A stretch of 64,000 nucleotides of DNA from Chelonoidis abingdonii (lineage: Eukaryota > Chordata > Testudines > Testudinidae): contig NC_133770.1 in NCBI RefSeq assembly GCF_003597395.2, positions 6,320,038 through 6,384,037 on the forward strand, read 5' to 3'. The notes under the pieces were generated by a model. The model did not search any database, was not told the origin of the DNA, and saw only the letters and a program-made list of their open reading frames with translations. A program made the position numbers and the translations under genes. Positions 10,452 to 21,431 of this stretch are shown here, in pieces (position 1 is the first letter of the stretch; each line of letters begins with the position of its first letter).

Positions 10452-11729
10452 GTATAGAGAGGTAGCTGTGTTAGTCTGGATCTGTAAAAGCAGCAGAGAA
10501 TCCTGTGGTACCTTATAGACTAACGGACGTTTGGAGCATGAGCTTTCGTGGGTGAATAACCCACTTCGTCAGATGCATTAGTGGAAATTTCCAGGGCAGG
10601 TGTATATATGCTAGCAGAAAGCTAGAGATAAACGAGGTTAGTTCAATCAGGGAGGATGAGGCCCTGTTCTAGCAGCTGAGGTGTGAAAACCAAGAGAGGA
10701 GAAACTGGTTCTGTAGTTGGCAAGCCATTCACAGTCTTTGTTCAGTCCTGAGCTGATGGTGTCAATTTGCAGATCAACTGAAGCTCAGCAGTTTTCTTTG
10801 AAGTCTGGTCCTGAAGTTTTTTGCTGCAGGGTGGCCACCTTAAGGTCTGCTATAGGTGTGGCCAGGGAGTTGAAGTGTTCTCCTACAGGTTTTTGTATAT
10901 TGCCATTCTAATGTTCTGATTTGTGTCATTTTATCCTTTTCCGTAGAGACTGTCCAGTTTGGCCGATGTACATAGCAGAGGGGCATTGCTGGCATATGAT
11001 GGCTTATATTTACATAGTGGATGTGCAGGTGAATGAACCGATGATGGTGTGGTGATCTGGTTAGGTCCTGTGATGGTGTCGCTGGTGTAGATATGTGGGC
11101 AGAATTGGCATCGAAGTTTGTTGCATGATTGTTCCTGAGCTGGAGTTACTGTGGTGTGGTGTGCAGTGCTGGAGATACGTTTCAGGTTGGCAGGTTTCTG
11201 TGGGCGAGGACAGCTTCCACCCACCATCAACCTCAGCCTGGAACAATCTACACGGGAGGTCCACTTCCTAGACACCACGGTCAAATAAGGGATGGTCACA
11301 TTAACACCACCCTATGTCGAAAACCTACCACCACTATGCTACCTTCATGCCTCCAGTTCCATCCCGGGCACATCACACGATCCATTGTTCTACAGTCAAG
11401 CCTGAGGTATAACCGCATTGCTCTATCACCGTCAGACAGAGACCAACACCTACAAAATCTCCACCAAGCATTCTCAAAACGACAATACCCGCACAAAAAA
11501 TAAGGAAACAGATAAACAGAGCCAGACGTGTACCCTAAGCCACAACTGCAGACAAACCAAGAAAGAAACAGCAGGACCTCCACTGGCCATCACAATACAG
11601 CCCCAGCTAAAACCCCTCCAACGCATCATCAGGATCACAAACCCATACTGGACATGATCCACACATTCACAGGCCTGGGTGGCAGGCCAGTCCTCGCCCA
11701 CAAACAACCTGCCAACCTGAAACGTATCT
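10452..11729. mobile_element. Penelope-like element with internal inversion, copy 1
   Basis: The left part reads on the minus strand, with PANLKRISSTAHHTTVTPAQ, then CQFCPHIYTSDTITGPNQ and a cysteine-rich stretch leading toward a GIY-YIG-type C-terminus. The right part (about 11210-11729) reads on the plus strand: DGHINTTLCRKPTTTMLPSC and a stretch ending RPVLAHKQPANLKRIF, the end of a Penelope reverse transcriptase. Both segments carry the same ~40 bases around PANLKR, so they form an inverted pair. The element has frameshifts and cannot be active. Confidence 0.8.
10538..10580 (-). ncRNA. Hammerhead-ribozyme-like core in the Penelope-like element
   Basis: On the minus strand CTGACGA (10566-10572) is followed by a GTGGG/CCCAC stem with a short loop and then GAAA (10544-10547). 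That is the order of the conserved hammerhead core: CUGANGA, stem II, GAAA. A possible stem III (AGC/GCT) follows. Stem I pairing next to the expected cleavage site is poor, so activity is doubtful. Hammerhead motifs are known in Penelope-like elements. Confidence 0.4.
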
Positions 11730-12788
11730 TTTTATAGATGGGCACTAGATTTGCCCTTTTCAGTCTTCTGGAATCTCTCCCGTCTCCATGACTTTCCAAA
11801 GTATAGCTAGAGGCTCAGATACCTCCTCTATTAACTCCTTGAGTATTCTAGGATGCATTTCATCAAGCCCTGGTGACTGCAGGCATCTAACTTTTTATTC
11901 ATCCTTTGTAATCTGACCTAGTTTCCATTTTTTTATATACTCCTTTTTATTTTGTAGGTCATGCAAGATCTCATGGTTAAAGCCAAGGTGGTCTTTGTCA
12001 CATTTTCTATCTTTCCTACCCGCGATAGCTTGCTTTTGGGCCCTTAATGGTGTCCCTTTGAAAACTGCCAACTCTCCTCATGTGTTTTCCCTCAGTCTTG
12101 ATTCCCATGGGACGTTACCCACAGCTCTCTGAGCTTACAAAATCCGCCTTCTGAGAATCCATGGTCTCTATTTTACTGTACTCCCTTCTACTTCTTCCTT
12201 AGAATTGCAAACTCTATGGTTTCATGATCACTTCACCCAAGCTTCCTTCTACTTTCAAATTCTCAATGAGTTCCTCCTATTTGTTAAAATCAAGTCTAGA
12301 ACACTTCCCCTAATGTAGCTTTTCAACCTTCTGAAAGAAAAAGTCTGCAATGCAGTCCAGGAACCTATTGGATAGTTGTGCCCACGGTGTTATTTTCCCA
12401 ACATATATCTGATTAGTTGAAGTCCCCATCACCACCAAATCTTGGGCTTTGGATGATTTTGTTAGTTGTTAAAAAAACCTCATCCACCTCTTCCATCTGG
12501 TTAAGTGGCTGTGGAGACTCCTAGCACGACATCACCCTTGTTTTTTACCCTTTTTCCTAACCCAGAGACTCTCAACACTTCCGTCTCCTATGTCCATCTC
12601 TACCTCAGTCCAAGTGTACTTTTTAATATCATAAGGCAACACCTCCCCTTTTTCCCCGTCTATCCTTCCTGAGCAAACTATACCATCCCACCAACATTCC
12701 AATCATGTGTATTATCCCACCAAGTGTCAGTGATGCAACAATGTCATATTGTATTTATTTATTACACTCCAGTTCTTCTGCTTTATTA

Positions 12789-14852
12789 GCCATACTCTGC
12801 ATTTTATATAGGCATCTAAGATACTGGTTTGATCTTGCTCTCCCATTTTGCCTGACCTTCCTTTCTCTCTGCATTATACGCCCACGCTCCTCTTGTTCAA
12901 ACATTCCCAGGTCTTCATGTCCCACTTACCTGGTGCCTATGCTGTGGTTCCAGGCTCCACATGGTCCGTTGGCCTGGACTTGCTGAGAAGCTGATATCTG
13001 TCTGGCGAGGGGAAAATGGCAGCTGAAGGCACCTGCCCGTGTCGGAGAGGCTCTTGCTCTCCAGTGAAGTGGCCTGTGTAAGCTAATACCATGGCAGCGT
13101 AAGACAATGTGGCACAGACGTCACCCCGGTCTATGGCCTGTCACTAACGGGGCTGGGAGTTATCCTTTATCTCCTCTCCCCAGCACTGTGCCAAAACTCA
13201 ACCAGACCCATCCATTCTTTCATGTGACATCTGGTGTCCTCTTTACCACCAAAGTCCGTGGTGGCTTTGGCACATAGGATTTATTTAGCTCAGTGGTGAG
13301 TGTCCGGTAATCAGATTTCAACTTTCAAGAGTCCAGTAAAAGAAGGCCTGCAGCCGCCCTGAAGTCCGATGGGCCGTTATGAGCATGCTGACATTCCTAG
13401 AACTATCCAGTTAACCAGCTTCTGAACCCACAGATTCTGGTCAGCGATCAGTTGCAGTTGTGGGATAGACTGTGCCATGGGACAGGGATGCGTATATGAG
13501 GAAAATATCTTGATAGTTTCAAAATATGGAATTGGGAAAGGTTAGAAAAGGCAACAAAAATCATTAAGGTATGGAACACCTTCCATATGAGGAGAGATTA
13601 ATAAGCCTGGACTTTTCAGCTTGGAAAAAAGCGACTAAGGTGGTGTGGATAGAGGTCTATAAAATCATGACTGGTGTGGAAGAAAGTAAATGAGGAAGTG
13701 TTATTTACTCCTCATAACACATGACTAGGGTACCCAATGAAATTAATAGCAGTAGGTTTAAAACAAACAAAAGGAAGTATTTCTTCAACAGTGCAGGCAG
13801 CCTGTGAAACTTTTGCCAGAAGATGCTGTGTGAAGGCCAAGACTGTAACAGGTTCCTGGAGGACAGTTCATCAAATGGCTATTAGCCAGGCTGGGCAGGG
13901 ATGGTCTCTAGGCTCTGTTTGCCGGAAGCCTGGGAATGGGTGACAGGGGATGGATCACTTGATGGTTACCTTTTTTGTTCATTCCCTCGGCACCTGGCAG
14001 TAGCTGCTGTCGGCAGACAGGACACTGGGCTGGTTGACCTTTTGGGCTGACCCAGTGTGGCCGTTCTTATGTTCAGATAGAGACATTGGTTTGTGCTGCT
14101 GCAGCCTCGCCTGTTAGGTGCAAGCTGGGAGTGCAGTGCATTGGTGTGACCATGCCAGAGTGTTCTCTTACCCTAGTACAACAAACAAAAGTAGAAATTT
14201 CCTTTAGCTGCTGGCCTGCTCTGCCCTGGTGTCAGGACCTACTTTGTGTCTCGTTGCAAATAATAGCCCAGGGCAGTTTTGCATTTAAGCTGCCGCTTGT
14301 TCTGGACAGCAGTCACTCGAAAGAATTGGTTGCTCTATCGTGCTTGCATCTTTGCCAGTGCGACCTGGAGACTCCACTTTGGATGAAGCTACACTGGACC
14401 AATGCAATCTTATTCTGGAATAAACATGACCCATATGGAGTTATTCTGGATGCTTTTGTCCTTTAATGTGTCCCCTGCCTTAATCCGAATAACTTGCACA
14501 TGTAAACGAGTCTAACAGAAATGTTTGTCCTAATCCCTCTCCCCAAGCCCACAAGGAGTACTTCTGTTTCCCTCCCTTCAAGCTAGGACATGTTGGCAAG
14601 GCGTGGAGAAAGATCCCAGTGGTTCAGTAATCATGAAATGTCGGAAGGACCTCAAGAGGTCATTTAGTCCAGTTCTCTGCACGAGTAAACTAGACCAGCC
14701 TTGCCACGTTTTTCTAACTTCTCCGTAAAACTCCTACAAAAGCTAAGTTTGCACTACCTCCTTGGACGCTTATTCCAGTCCTTACCAGTCTTCTAGTGAG
14801 GCCTTTTCCTAATGTCCAACCTAAATCTCCCTTGCTGCAGTTAAGCCCATGC
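12789..14852 (-). repeat. Inverted-repeat arm A (right, reversed)
   Basis: This is the reverse complement of 8005-10164, about 100 bases shorter because of many small deletions. In plus-strand order it holds the LINE endonuclease start (reversed), single-copy DNA, the CR1 fragment (13510-14090, now on plus), single-copy DNA, and the CR1 3' end (14620-14852, now on minus). Confidence 0.9.
13510..14090 (+). repeat. CR1 LINE fragment, inverted copy of 8815-9400
   Basis: It shows the same ORF2 C-terminal and 3' tail sequence as 8815-9400 but on the plus strand, with extra indels that break the reading frame. Confidence 0.85.
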
Positions 14853-14867
14853 TTTTGTTCTATCTTA

Positions 14868-17510
14868 GCTAAGGTGAACAAGTTTTCTCCCTCCTCCTCA
14901 TGACACCTTTTAGAAACCTGAAACTGCTATCATGTCCCCTCTCAGTCTTCTCTTTTCCAAAACTAATAAACTCAATTCTTTCAGCCTTCCTTCATAGGTC
15001 ATGTTCTCAAGACCTTTATCATTCTTTTGCTCTTCTCTGGACCCTCTCCAATTTCTCCACATCTTTCTTGAAATGCGGTGCCCAGAACTGGACACAATAC
15101 TCCAGTTGAGGCCTAACCAGCGCAGAGTAGAGCAGAAGAAGACTTCTCGTTTCTTGTATCAGAGAGGTAGCTGTGTTAGTCTGGATCTGTAAAAGCAGCA
15201 GAGAATCCTGTGGTACCTTATAGACTAACGGACGTTTGGAGCATGAGCTTTCGTGGGTGAATACCCACTTCGTCAGATGCATGTAGTGGAAATTTCCAGG
15301 GGCAGGTGTATATATGCTAGCAAGAAAGCTAGAGATAAACGAGGTTAGTTCAATCAGGGAGGATGAGGCCCTGTTCTAAGCAGCTGAGGTGTGAAAACCA
15401 AGAGAGGAGAAACTGGTTCTGTAGTTGGCAAGCCATTCACAGTCTTGTTCAGTCCTGAGCTGATGGTGTCAATTGGCAGATCAAACTGAAGCTCAGCAGT
15501 TTCTCTTTGAAGTCTGGTCCTGAAGTTTTTTTGCTGCAGGGTGGCCACCTTAAGGTCTGCTATAGTGTGGCCAGGGAGGTTGAAGTGTTCTCCTACAGGT
15601 TTTTGTATATTGCCATTCTAATGTCTGATTTGTGTCCATTTTATCCTTTTCCGTAGAGACTGTCCAGTTTGGCCGATGTACATAGCAGAGGGGCATTGCT
15701 GGCATTTGATGGCTTATATTTAATGTGGATGTGCAGGTGAATGAACCGATGATGGTGTGGCTGATCTGGTTAGGTCCTGTGATGTGTTCGCTGGTGTAGA
15801 TATGTGGGCAAATTGGCATCGGAAGTTTGTTGCATGATTGTTCCTGAGCTGGAGTTACTGTGGTGTGGTGTGCAGTGCTGTGAGAATACGTTTCAGGTTG
15901 GCAGGTGTCTGTGGGCGAGGACAGCTTCCACCCACCAATCAACCTCAGCCTGGAACATATCTACACGGGAGGTCCCTTCCTGACACCACGGTGCAAATAA
16001 GGGATGGTCACATTAACACCACCCTAGTTCGAAAACCATCACCTACTCCTATGCCACCTACTCCTCTTCATGCGCTCCAGCTTTCCCATCCCGAGATCTC
16101 ATGCGTCCATGTTCAGTCAAGGACTCGGCTAAGCCGATTGCTGCACTACCGTCAGACAGAGCACACACACCTCAAAATCTTCACCAAGCATTCTCAAAAC
16201 GACATACCCGCACAGAAAATAAGGAAACAGATCCACAGAGCCAGACGTGTTACCAAAGCCCTACTGAGACAAACCCAGAAAGAAACCAGCAGGACTCCAC
16301 TGGCCATCCACATATACAGCCCCAGCTAAAACCCCTCCACGCATCATCAGGGATCTACAACCCATCACTGGACATGATCCCCACTTTTCACAGCCTGGGT
16401 GGCAGGCCAGTCCTCGCCCACAAACAAACCTGCCAACCTGAAACGTATCTTTTTATAGATGGGCACTAGATTTGCCCTTTTCAGTCTTCTGGAATCTCTC
16501 CCGTCTCCCATGACTTTTCCAAAGATAATAGCTAGAGGCTCAGATACCTCCTCTATTAACTCCTTGAGTATATCTAGGATGCATTTCATCAAGCCCTGGT
16601 GACTTGCAGGCATCAACTTTTCTATTCATCCTTTGTAATCTGACCTAGTTCCATTTTTTATATACTCCTTTTTATTTTGTAGGTCATGCAAGATCCATGG
16701 TTAAGCCAAGGTGGTCTTTGCACATTTTCTATCTTTCCTACCCTGAATGCTTGCTTTTGGGCCCTTAATGGTGTCCCTTTGAAAACTGCCAACTCTCCTC
16801 AGTGTTTTTCCCTCAGTCTTGATTCCCATGGGACGTTACCCATCAGCTCTCTGAGCTTACACAAAATCCGCCTTCTGAAATCCATGGTCTCTATTTTACT
16901 GTACTCCTTCTTACTTCTTCCTTAGAATTGCAAACTCTATGGTTTCATGATCACTTTCACCCAAGCTTCCTTCTACTTTCAAATTCTCAATGAGTTCCTC
17001 CTATTTGTTAAAATCAAGTCTAGAAACAGCTTCCCCTAATGTAGCTTTTTCAAACCTTTGAAAGAAAAAGTCTGCAATGCAGTCCAGGACCTATTGATAA
17101 TCTGTGCCCACGGTGTTATTTTCCCAACATATTCTGATAGTTGAAGTCCCCATCACCACCAAATCTTGGCGCTTTGGATGTTTTGTTTAGTTGTTAAAAA
17201 AGCCTCTCCACCTCTTCCATCTGGTTAAGTGGCCTGTGGTAGACTCCTTGCACGAACTCACCTTGTTTTTTACCCCTTTTATCCTAACCAGAGACTCTCA
17301 ACACTTCCGTCTCCTATGTCCATCTCTACCTCAGTCCAATGTGTACATTTTTAATATCATAAGGCAACACCTCCTCCTTTTTCCCGTCTATCCTTCACTG
17401 AGCAAACTATACCCATCCACACCACATTCCAATCATGTATTATCCCACCAAGTGTCAGTGATGCACAATGTCATATTGTATTTATTTATTAGCACTTCCA
17501 GTCTTCCTTG
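14868..17510 (-). repeat. Direct-repeat block B, copy 2: CR1 LINE with Penelope-like insert
   Basis: It is the same content and orientation as 10165-12788. The minus strand encodes LKELIEEVSEPLAIIFGKVM and RRLKRANLVPIYKK (CR1 reverse transcriptase), and near the 3' side [20 protein letters not shown] followed by [18 protein letters not shown]. Unlike copy 1, this copy is continuous with its own CR1 3' end at 14620-14867, so it looks like the more natural arrangement. Confidence 0.85.
15157..16450. mobile_element. Penelope-like element with internal inversion, copy 2
   Basis: It has the same head-to-head structure as copy 1. The minus part includes CNKLPMPICPHIYTSEHITG and AMPLCYVHRPNWTVSTEKDK; the plus part ends at CQPETYLF in one frame and at the same ANLKR motif in another because of indels. 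The hammerhead-like core recurs at 15249-15276. Confidence 0.8.
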
Positions 17511-17545
17511 CTTATTACCCTGTACTTCTAGCATTTGTGTGTGTA

Positions 17546-17745
17546 GCATTCTAAACACTGGAATAAATTGCCTAGGGAGGTTGTGGAATCTCCATCTCTG
17601 GAGATATTTAAGAGTAGGTTAGATAAATGTCTATCAGGGATGGTCTAGACAGTATTTGGTCCTGTCATGAGGGCAGAGGACTGGACTCTATGACCTCTCA
17701 AGGTCCCTTCTAGTCCTAGAGTCTTTGACTCTGAGTCTATTTACC
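17546..17745 (+). repeat. CR1 LINE 3' end
   Basis: It starts ACTGGAATAAATTGCCTAGG and runs through the CR1 tail (GGACTGGACTCTATGACCTC). It abuts the 5' end of block B copy 2. Confidence 0.8.
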
Positions 17746-19170
17746 AAGCGAGGAGGAGATGTCAGACTTGCTTCTCCAAGCCTCTGAGGGAAAGGAGGGC
17801 AGCCCAGTGAGACGGACGGCTGAGGACGTTTGGAAGCAGGGAGGCAGTGGCAAGGGCAGCAGGCAAGGCCGCCTTGTGAGTGACTTATCGGTACAGGTAC
17901 ATGGGTGCCCTCAGGAGACTGCCCCTGGTCTGGGTGAAAGCCCCACAGTACAGGGAGTGGGGGGCAGGGAGTCCCTCCTCATCTCTCCCATGAAGACACT
18001 GTGGTTTGGCTGGCTATGCCCACAACCTGCGAGGCAGGGGTCTGGACAGTGCGAAGGTCCTAGGGGTGGCTCAGTGGGCTGTCATGGGGGCACCTGCAGG
18101 ACAGGGGCAGTAAGCATGCTAGCAAGTCACTCAGCCTACAAGCAGCATGCCCAGTTCTGGCCTCCACAGGCCTAGGCCCAAGCCACAGCCCAGTGAAGTC
18201 AGTGGAAGCCTTTCCATTACCTTCATCGCACGTTGCATCGTGCTCATCATCTCTCCAGCTACCCCTTGCTGCAGTGGTGTTCTGCATACCCTCTGCTCCA
18301 TCTCCCCCACCGCAGCCATGGCTCAGAGCCACGCCAGAGCTCCCCCATTAACATACGGCATAACCGTGGCCAGGTCTCCCTGTCCCCTCCACTTCCCCAT
18401 ACCCCCAGGCAGCAGAGCTCTATCCAGAGAAGTCACAATTTAACATCCTGGCCAGGACCTAAGGAGCAGCCAGGCTCTTTGGATGCCAGCGCCGCTCATT
18501 TGCTTGGCAAGGGAGGTGGGAGACACGTACATGATGCAAGCAGCAGCAGCCTTTCCTCCATGGCAACGATTCATGCCAGGACCAAGACGACGGAGCAACA
18601 ATCAGGTGGAGTCTCCCTCCAACCAGCTGGCCTGTTGTTTCGTACTGCTGCCACGATTTACCATCCCCACTGCCATCCATCTAGGCAGCACCAGCAGGTT
18701 ATTTGTGCACACCAGTCCAGTTCTCTCTTCAGGGGCCCGGGACACCCTTCGTCACACAGCAGCACTGCCAGGCAGTTACAAAAGGACGGCAAAGCCTTTG
18801 ATCATAGGATCTCGGAAAGACATTGGCTCAGGTACAAACTTTCAGCTTAACTCCAGTACAAGAGCTCAGCTCGGTGGGGTAAATCCATCATCCCGATAAT
18901 ACACAGCATGCACCTTGGCTCCAGAGTTCACTTCCTTGCTGCAGAATTTTGTTCCAGGGTGCATTGTGTTTTAAAAGTACGCTTATAGCCTTCATGGCTA
19001 TGAGATACCCTAGCCAATATGAACCTCCTTGTGAACCGATGGGGTAATTCCTGCCTTAATCTGCAGAGAGCCTGAACCAAAAGCTCGGAGAGGTGTGAAC
19101 CATCCCATTCATCTTCATCAGTGCTCTATGGACACTTGCAGTGACTCTGTAGCCCCAGAGAGTTTGGCAT
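17746..19170. other. NBEAL2: Apparently single-copy intron sequence
   Basis: No repeat, exon or RNA gene was recognised. Long overlapping open frames at 18233-18850 and 18483-18899 are rich in Ser, His, Gln and Pro and have no domain features. Confidence 0.5.
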
Positions 19171-19326
19171 TTAAGAACATAAGAACAGACATACAGGGTC
19201 AGACCAAAGGTCCATCTAGCCCAGAATCCTGTCTTCCAACAGTGGCCAGTGCCAGGTGCCCCAAAGGGAATGAACAGAACAGGGAATCACCCAAGTGATC
19301 CATCCCCTCATACATTCCCAGCTTCT
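19171..19326 (-). repeat. CR1 LINE 3' end fragment
   Basis: It reads TTAAGAACATAAGAACAGAC and GGTCCATCTAGCCCAGAATC, the reversed 3' end of the CR1 subfamily also seen at 8815, 23423 and 48100. Confidence 0.85.
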
Positions 19327-19907
19327 CCCCCCTCCCTAGCATGAGACAGAATTTGCCACTTTGCTGCAGCAATGTTTTATTTGATCTCCCTGTCTGCAAC
19401 TGTCTCCCTCTCTGCAACTTCCCCCCTCACCCATCCAAGAGGCAGCATGAGGGGTTGTTCCAGGGGGCCAGACAGCAGGGTTCAGGGCACTAGAGGTAGC
19501 TGTGAGGGAACAGGAGAAGTTAGCCGCATAGACTGGAGAACTGGGCGCTTGGAAAAGAGCACAGGAACCCAGGCCTAGGGGGGGGGAGGGGAGGGGAAGG
19601 AGAATGAGTCACTGAAGCCAGCTCCAAGCTCCCCTCTTCCATAGCACACATGGGGACGGGAGGAGCTTGAAGGCTCCCCCATTGCAGGGGGCTGGGGGGG
19701 ATCTGTCTGCTGCAGGCCTGCCCGGGGACACGAAAAGGTGGAGGGGACCAGAAGACCTGGCCACGTAGCCATGGTTATGCTACGCATTATTGCAACTCTG
19801 GACAATATTGTGCCAGAGACAGGGGACAGTAGTGAAAAAACCCATCCTTGGACAATCAGAGTTTAGACAGATTAGTATCTGCACGCCACAAGCAGGGGGG
19901 CAGAATG

Positions 19908-20120
19908 AATCATAGAATCACAGAACTGGAAGGGACCTTGAGAGGTTATCTAGTCCAGTCCATTGCACTCAAGGCAGGACTAAGTATTATCTAGACCATC
20001 CCTGACAGGTGTTTGTCCAATCTGCTCTTAAAAATCCCCAATGATGGAGATTCCACAACCTCCCTGGCCAATTTATTCCACTGCTTAACCGCCCTGACAG
20101 TTAGGAAGTTTTGCCTAATG
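19908..20120 (-). repeat. CR1 LINE 3' fragment
   Basis: It starts AATCATAGAATCACAGAACT and contains GGAAGGGACCTTGAGAGG, the reversed CR1 end. It is cut off abruptly where DIRS-related sequence begins. Confidence 0.85.
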
Positions 20121-21431
20121 AAGGGTCTATTAGGAAGATTATCCATTTTTATTCACTTACTTGTACTGTATGGGTTGTTCTTCCAGAGGCCAATGCTGGA
20201 GAATTTTGCCTAGCAGTACCCATAGCCCCTCCCTTGGCCATGGAGCACAGACTCCAATGCAGACGGGACAGAGGGCGGGCTGGGGAATATACGTCTGCAT
20301 CACATATTGAAGAGTTAAATACATGTCAAGTAACCGTTTTTGCTTCTTTTTCGAGTAGATGCAGATGTGTATTCCTTGTAGGTGACTCACAAGCAGTACT
20401 AGCAGGAGGTGGGGCTCAGAGTTCATTTAAACAAGAATTGCCTTCCCAGAATTTGCAGCTGAGCTAGATGTAGTCGTAACGGCATAGCGGTTTGTAAACG
20501 TACATACAGAGGACCAAATGGCAGCCCTGCAAATGTTCCATATAGGAATGTCACTTAGATTCATCATCAATGTGGCCTAGGACTTCATGAGATGAGCATG
20601 CACCCTTTGAGGGGACACAGTCGGAGACACATCATATGCAGTCATGGTACAGGAAGTTATTATCCACCTGGAGATTGTTTGTGCAGAGACTGCTTACCCC
20701 TTCATTCCGTCCGCATATGAAACAGATAGCACAAAGAACAGAACAGTTTAGTCCAATCCAGGTAAAAAGTCAAACCTGGCCTGACATCCAACGTATGAAG
20801 ATCCTGCTCATCTGAGGTTGAATGCGGCTTAGAGAAAAAACACTGGGAGATGTATATCTTGGTTTAAGTGAAACCGAGAAACCACTTTAGATTAAAAAAC
20901 AAAAACAAAAACAAAAACCCTCAGGATGCAGCTGCAGGGTTACTGTGTCTTTGGAAAAATTGCATGCAAGGATGTGCCACCCTCAAAGCCTGCAACTCAC
21001 TCTCCCACTGGCAGATGTTATGGCCACAAGAGGAAAGGAGAGAGTTTTCTGACATGGAACGGAGAGAGAAGACGTTGCCAGAGGCTCAAACGGAGGGCCC
21101 ATAAGAGCAGCTAAGACCATACTAAGATCCTGCAAAGGAACCGGCTCTTTAACTGGCAGGTAGAGACTAGTGATTCCTTTCAAGAGCCTCTCTGCCATGG
21201 AGTTCGAAAACACCAACTTCCCATGGATAAGTGGATGAAATGCTGAAATCACCTGAGTGGACTTGTAACAAACTTTTAAGTGCAAGACTGGAAGACTGAA
21301 GGTGTAAAAGGTACTTCAAAATGTCCTGGCTACAAGCCAACTTCAGTTTAACTCCCTAGGCTAACGACCACATGGAGAATTGCTTCTACTTGGCCAAGTA
21401 GGCCACTCTGATGGAAGGCTTTCTACTATTA
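20121..21431 (-). pseudogene. DIRS tyrosine recombinase remnant and 3' end
   Basis: The minus strand encodes LHLKVCYKSTQVISAFHPLI and, further on, LMGPPFEPLATSSL before an ITSA motif. I recall similar text (PPFEPLA, LVAITSAR) from the DIRS tyrosine recombinase region of reptile elements. Downstream, SSHEVLGHIDDESK and HSYMEHLQGCHLVLCMY resemble the decayed C-terminal part, where the catalytic His-x-x-Arg and Tyr would be expected. Several stops interrupt it. Confidence 0.6.

Larger units (their letters stand above)
10165..12788 (-). repeat. Direct-repeat block B, copy 1: CR1 LINE with Penelope-like insert
   Basis: The minus strand carries one CR1-type LINE: endonuclease and reverse transcriptase sequence at 12788-11730, and the ORF2 C-terminus at 10451-10165. 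Between them sits a Penelope-like element (10452-11729). The central part of the reverse transcriptase is missing. The whole block is repeated in the same orientation at 14868-17510, an offset of 4703 bases. Confidence 0.85.

Noticed and set aside
18233..18850. 205-residue open frame on the plus strand
   Set aside because: Composition is low-complexity (Ser, His, Gln, Pro), other frames on both strands are open over the same bases, and there are no splice sites or domains that support it.
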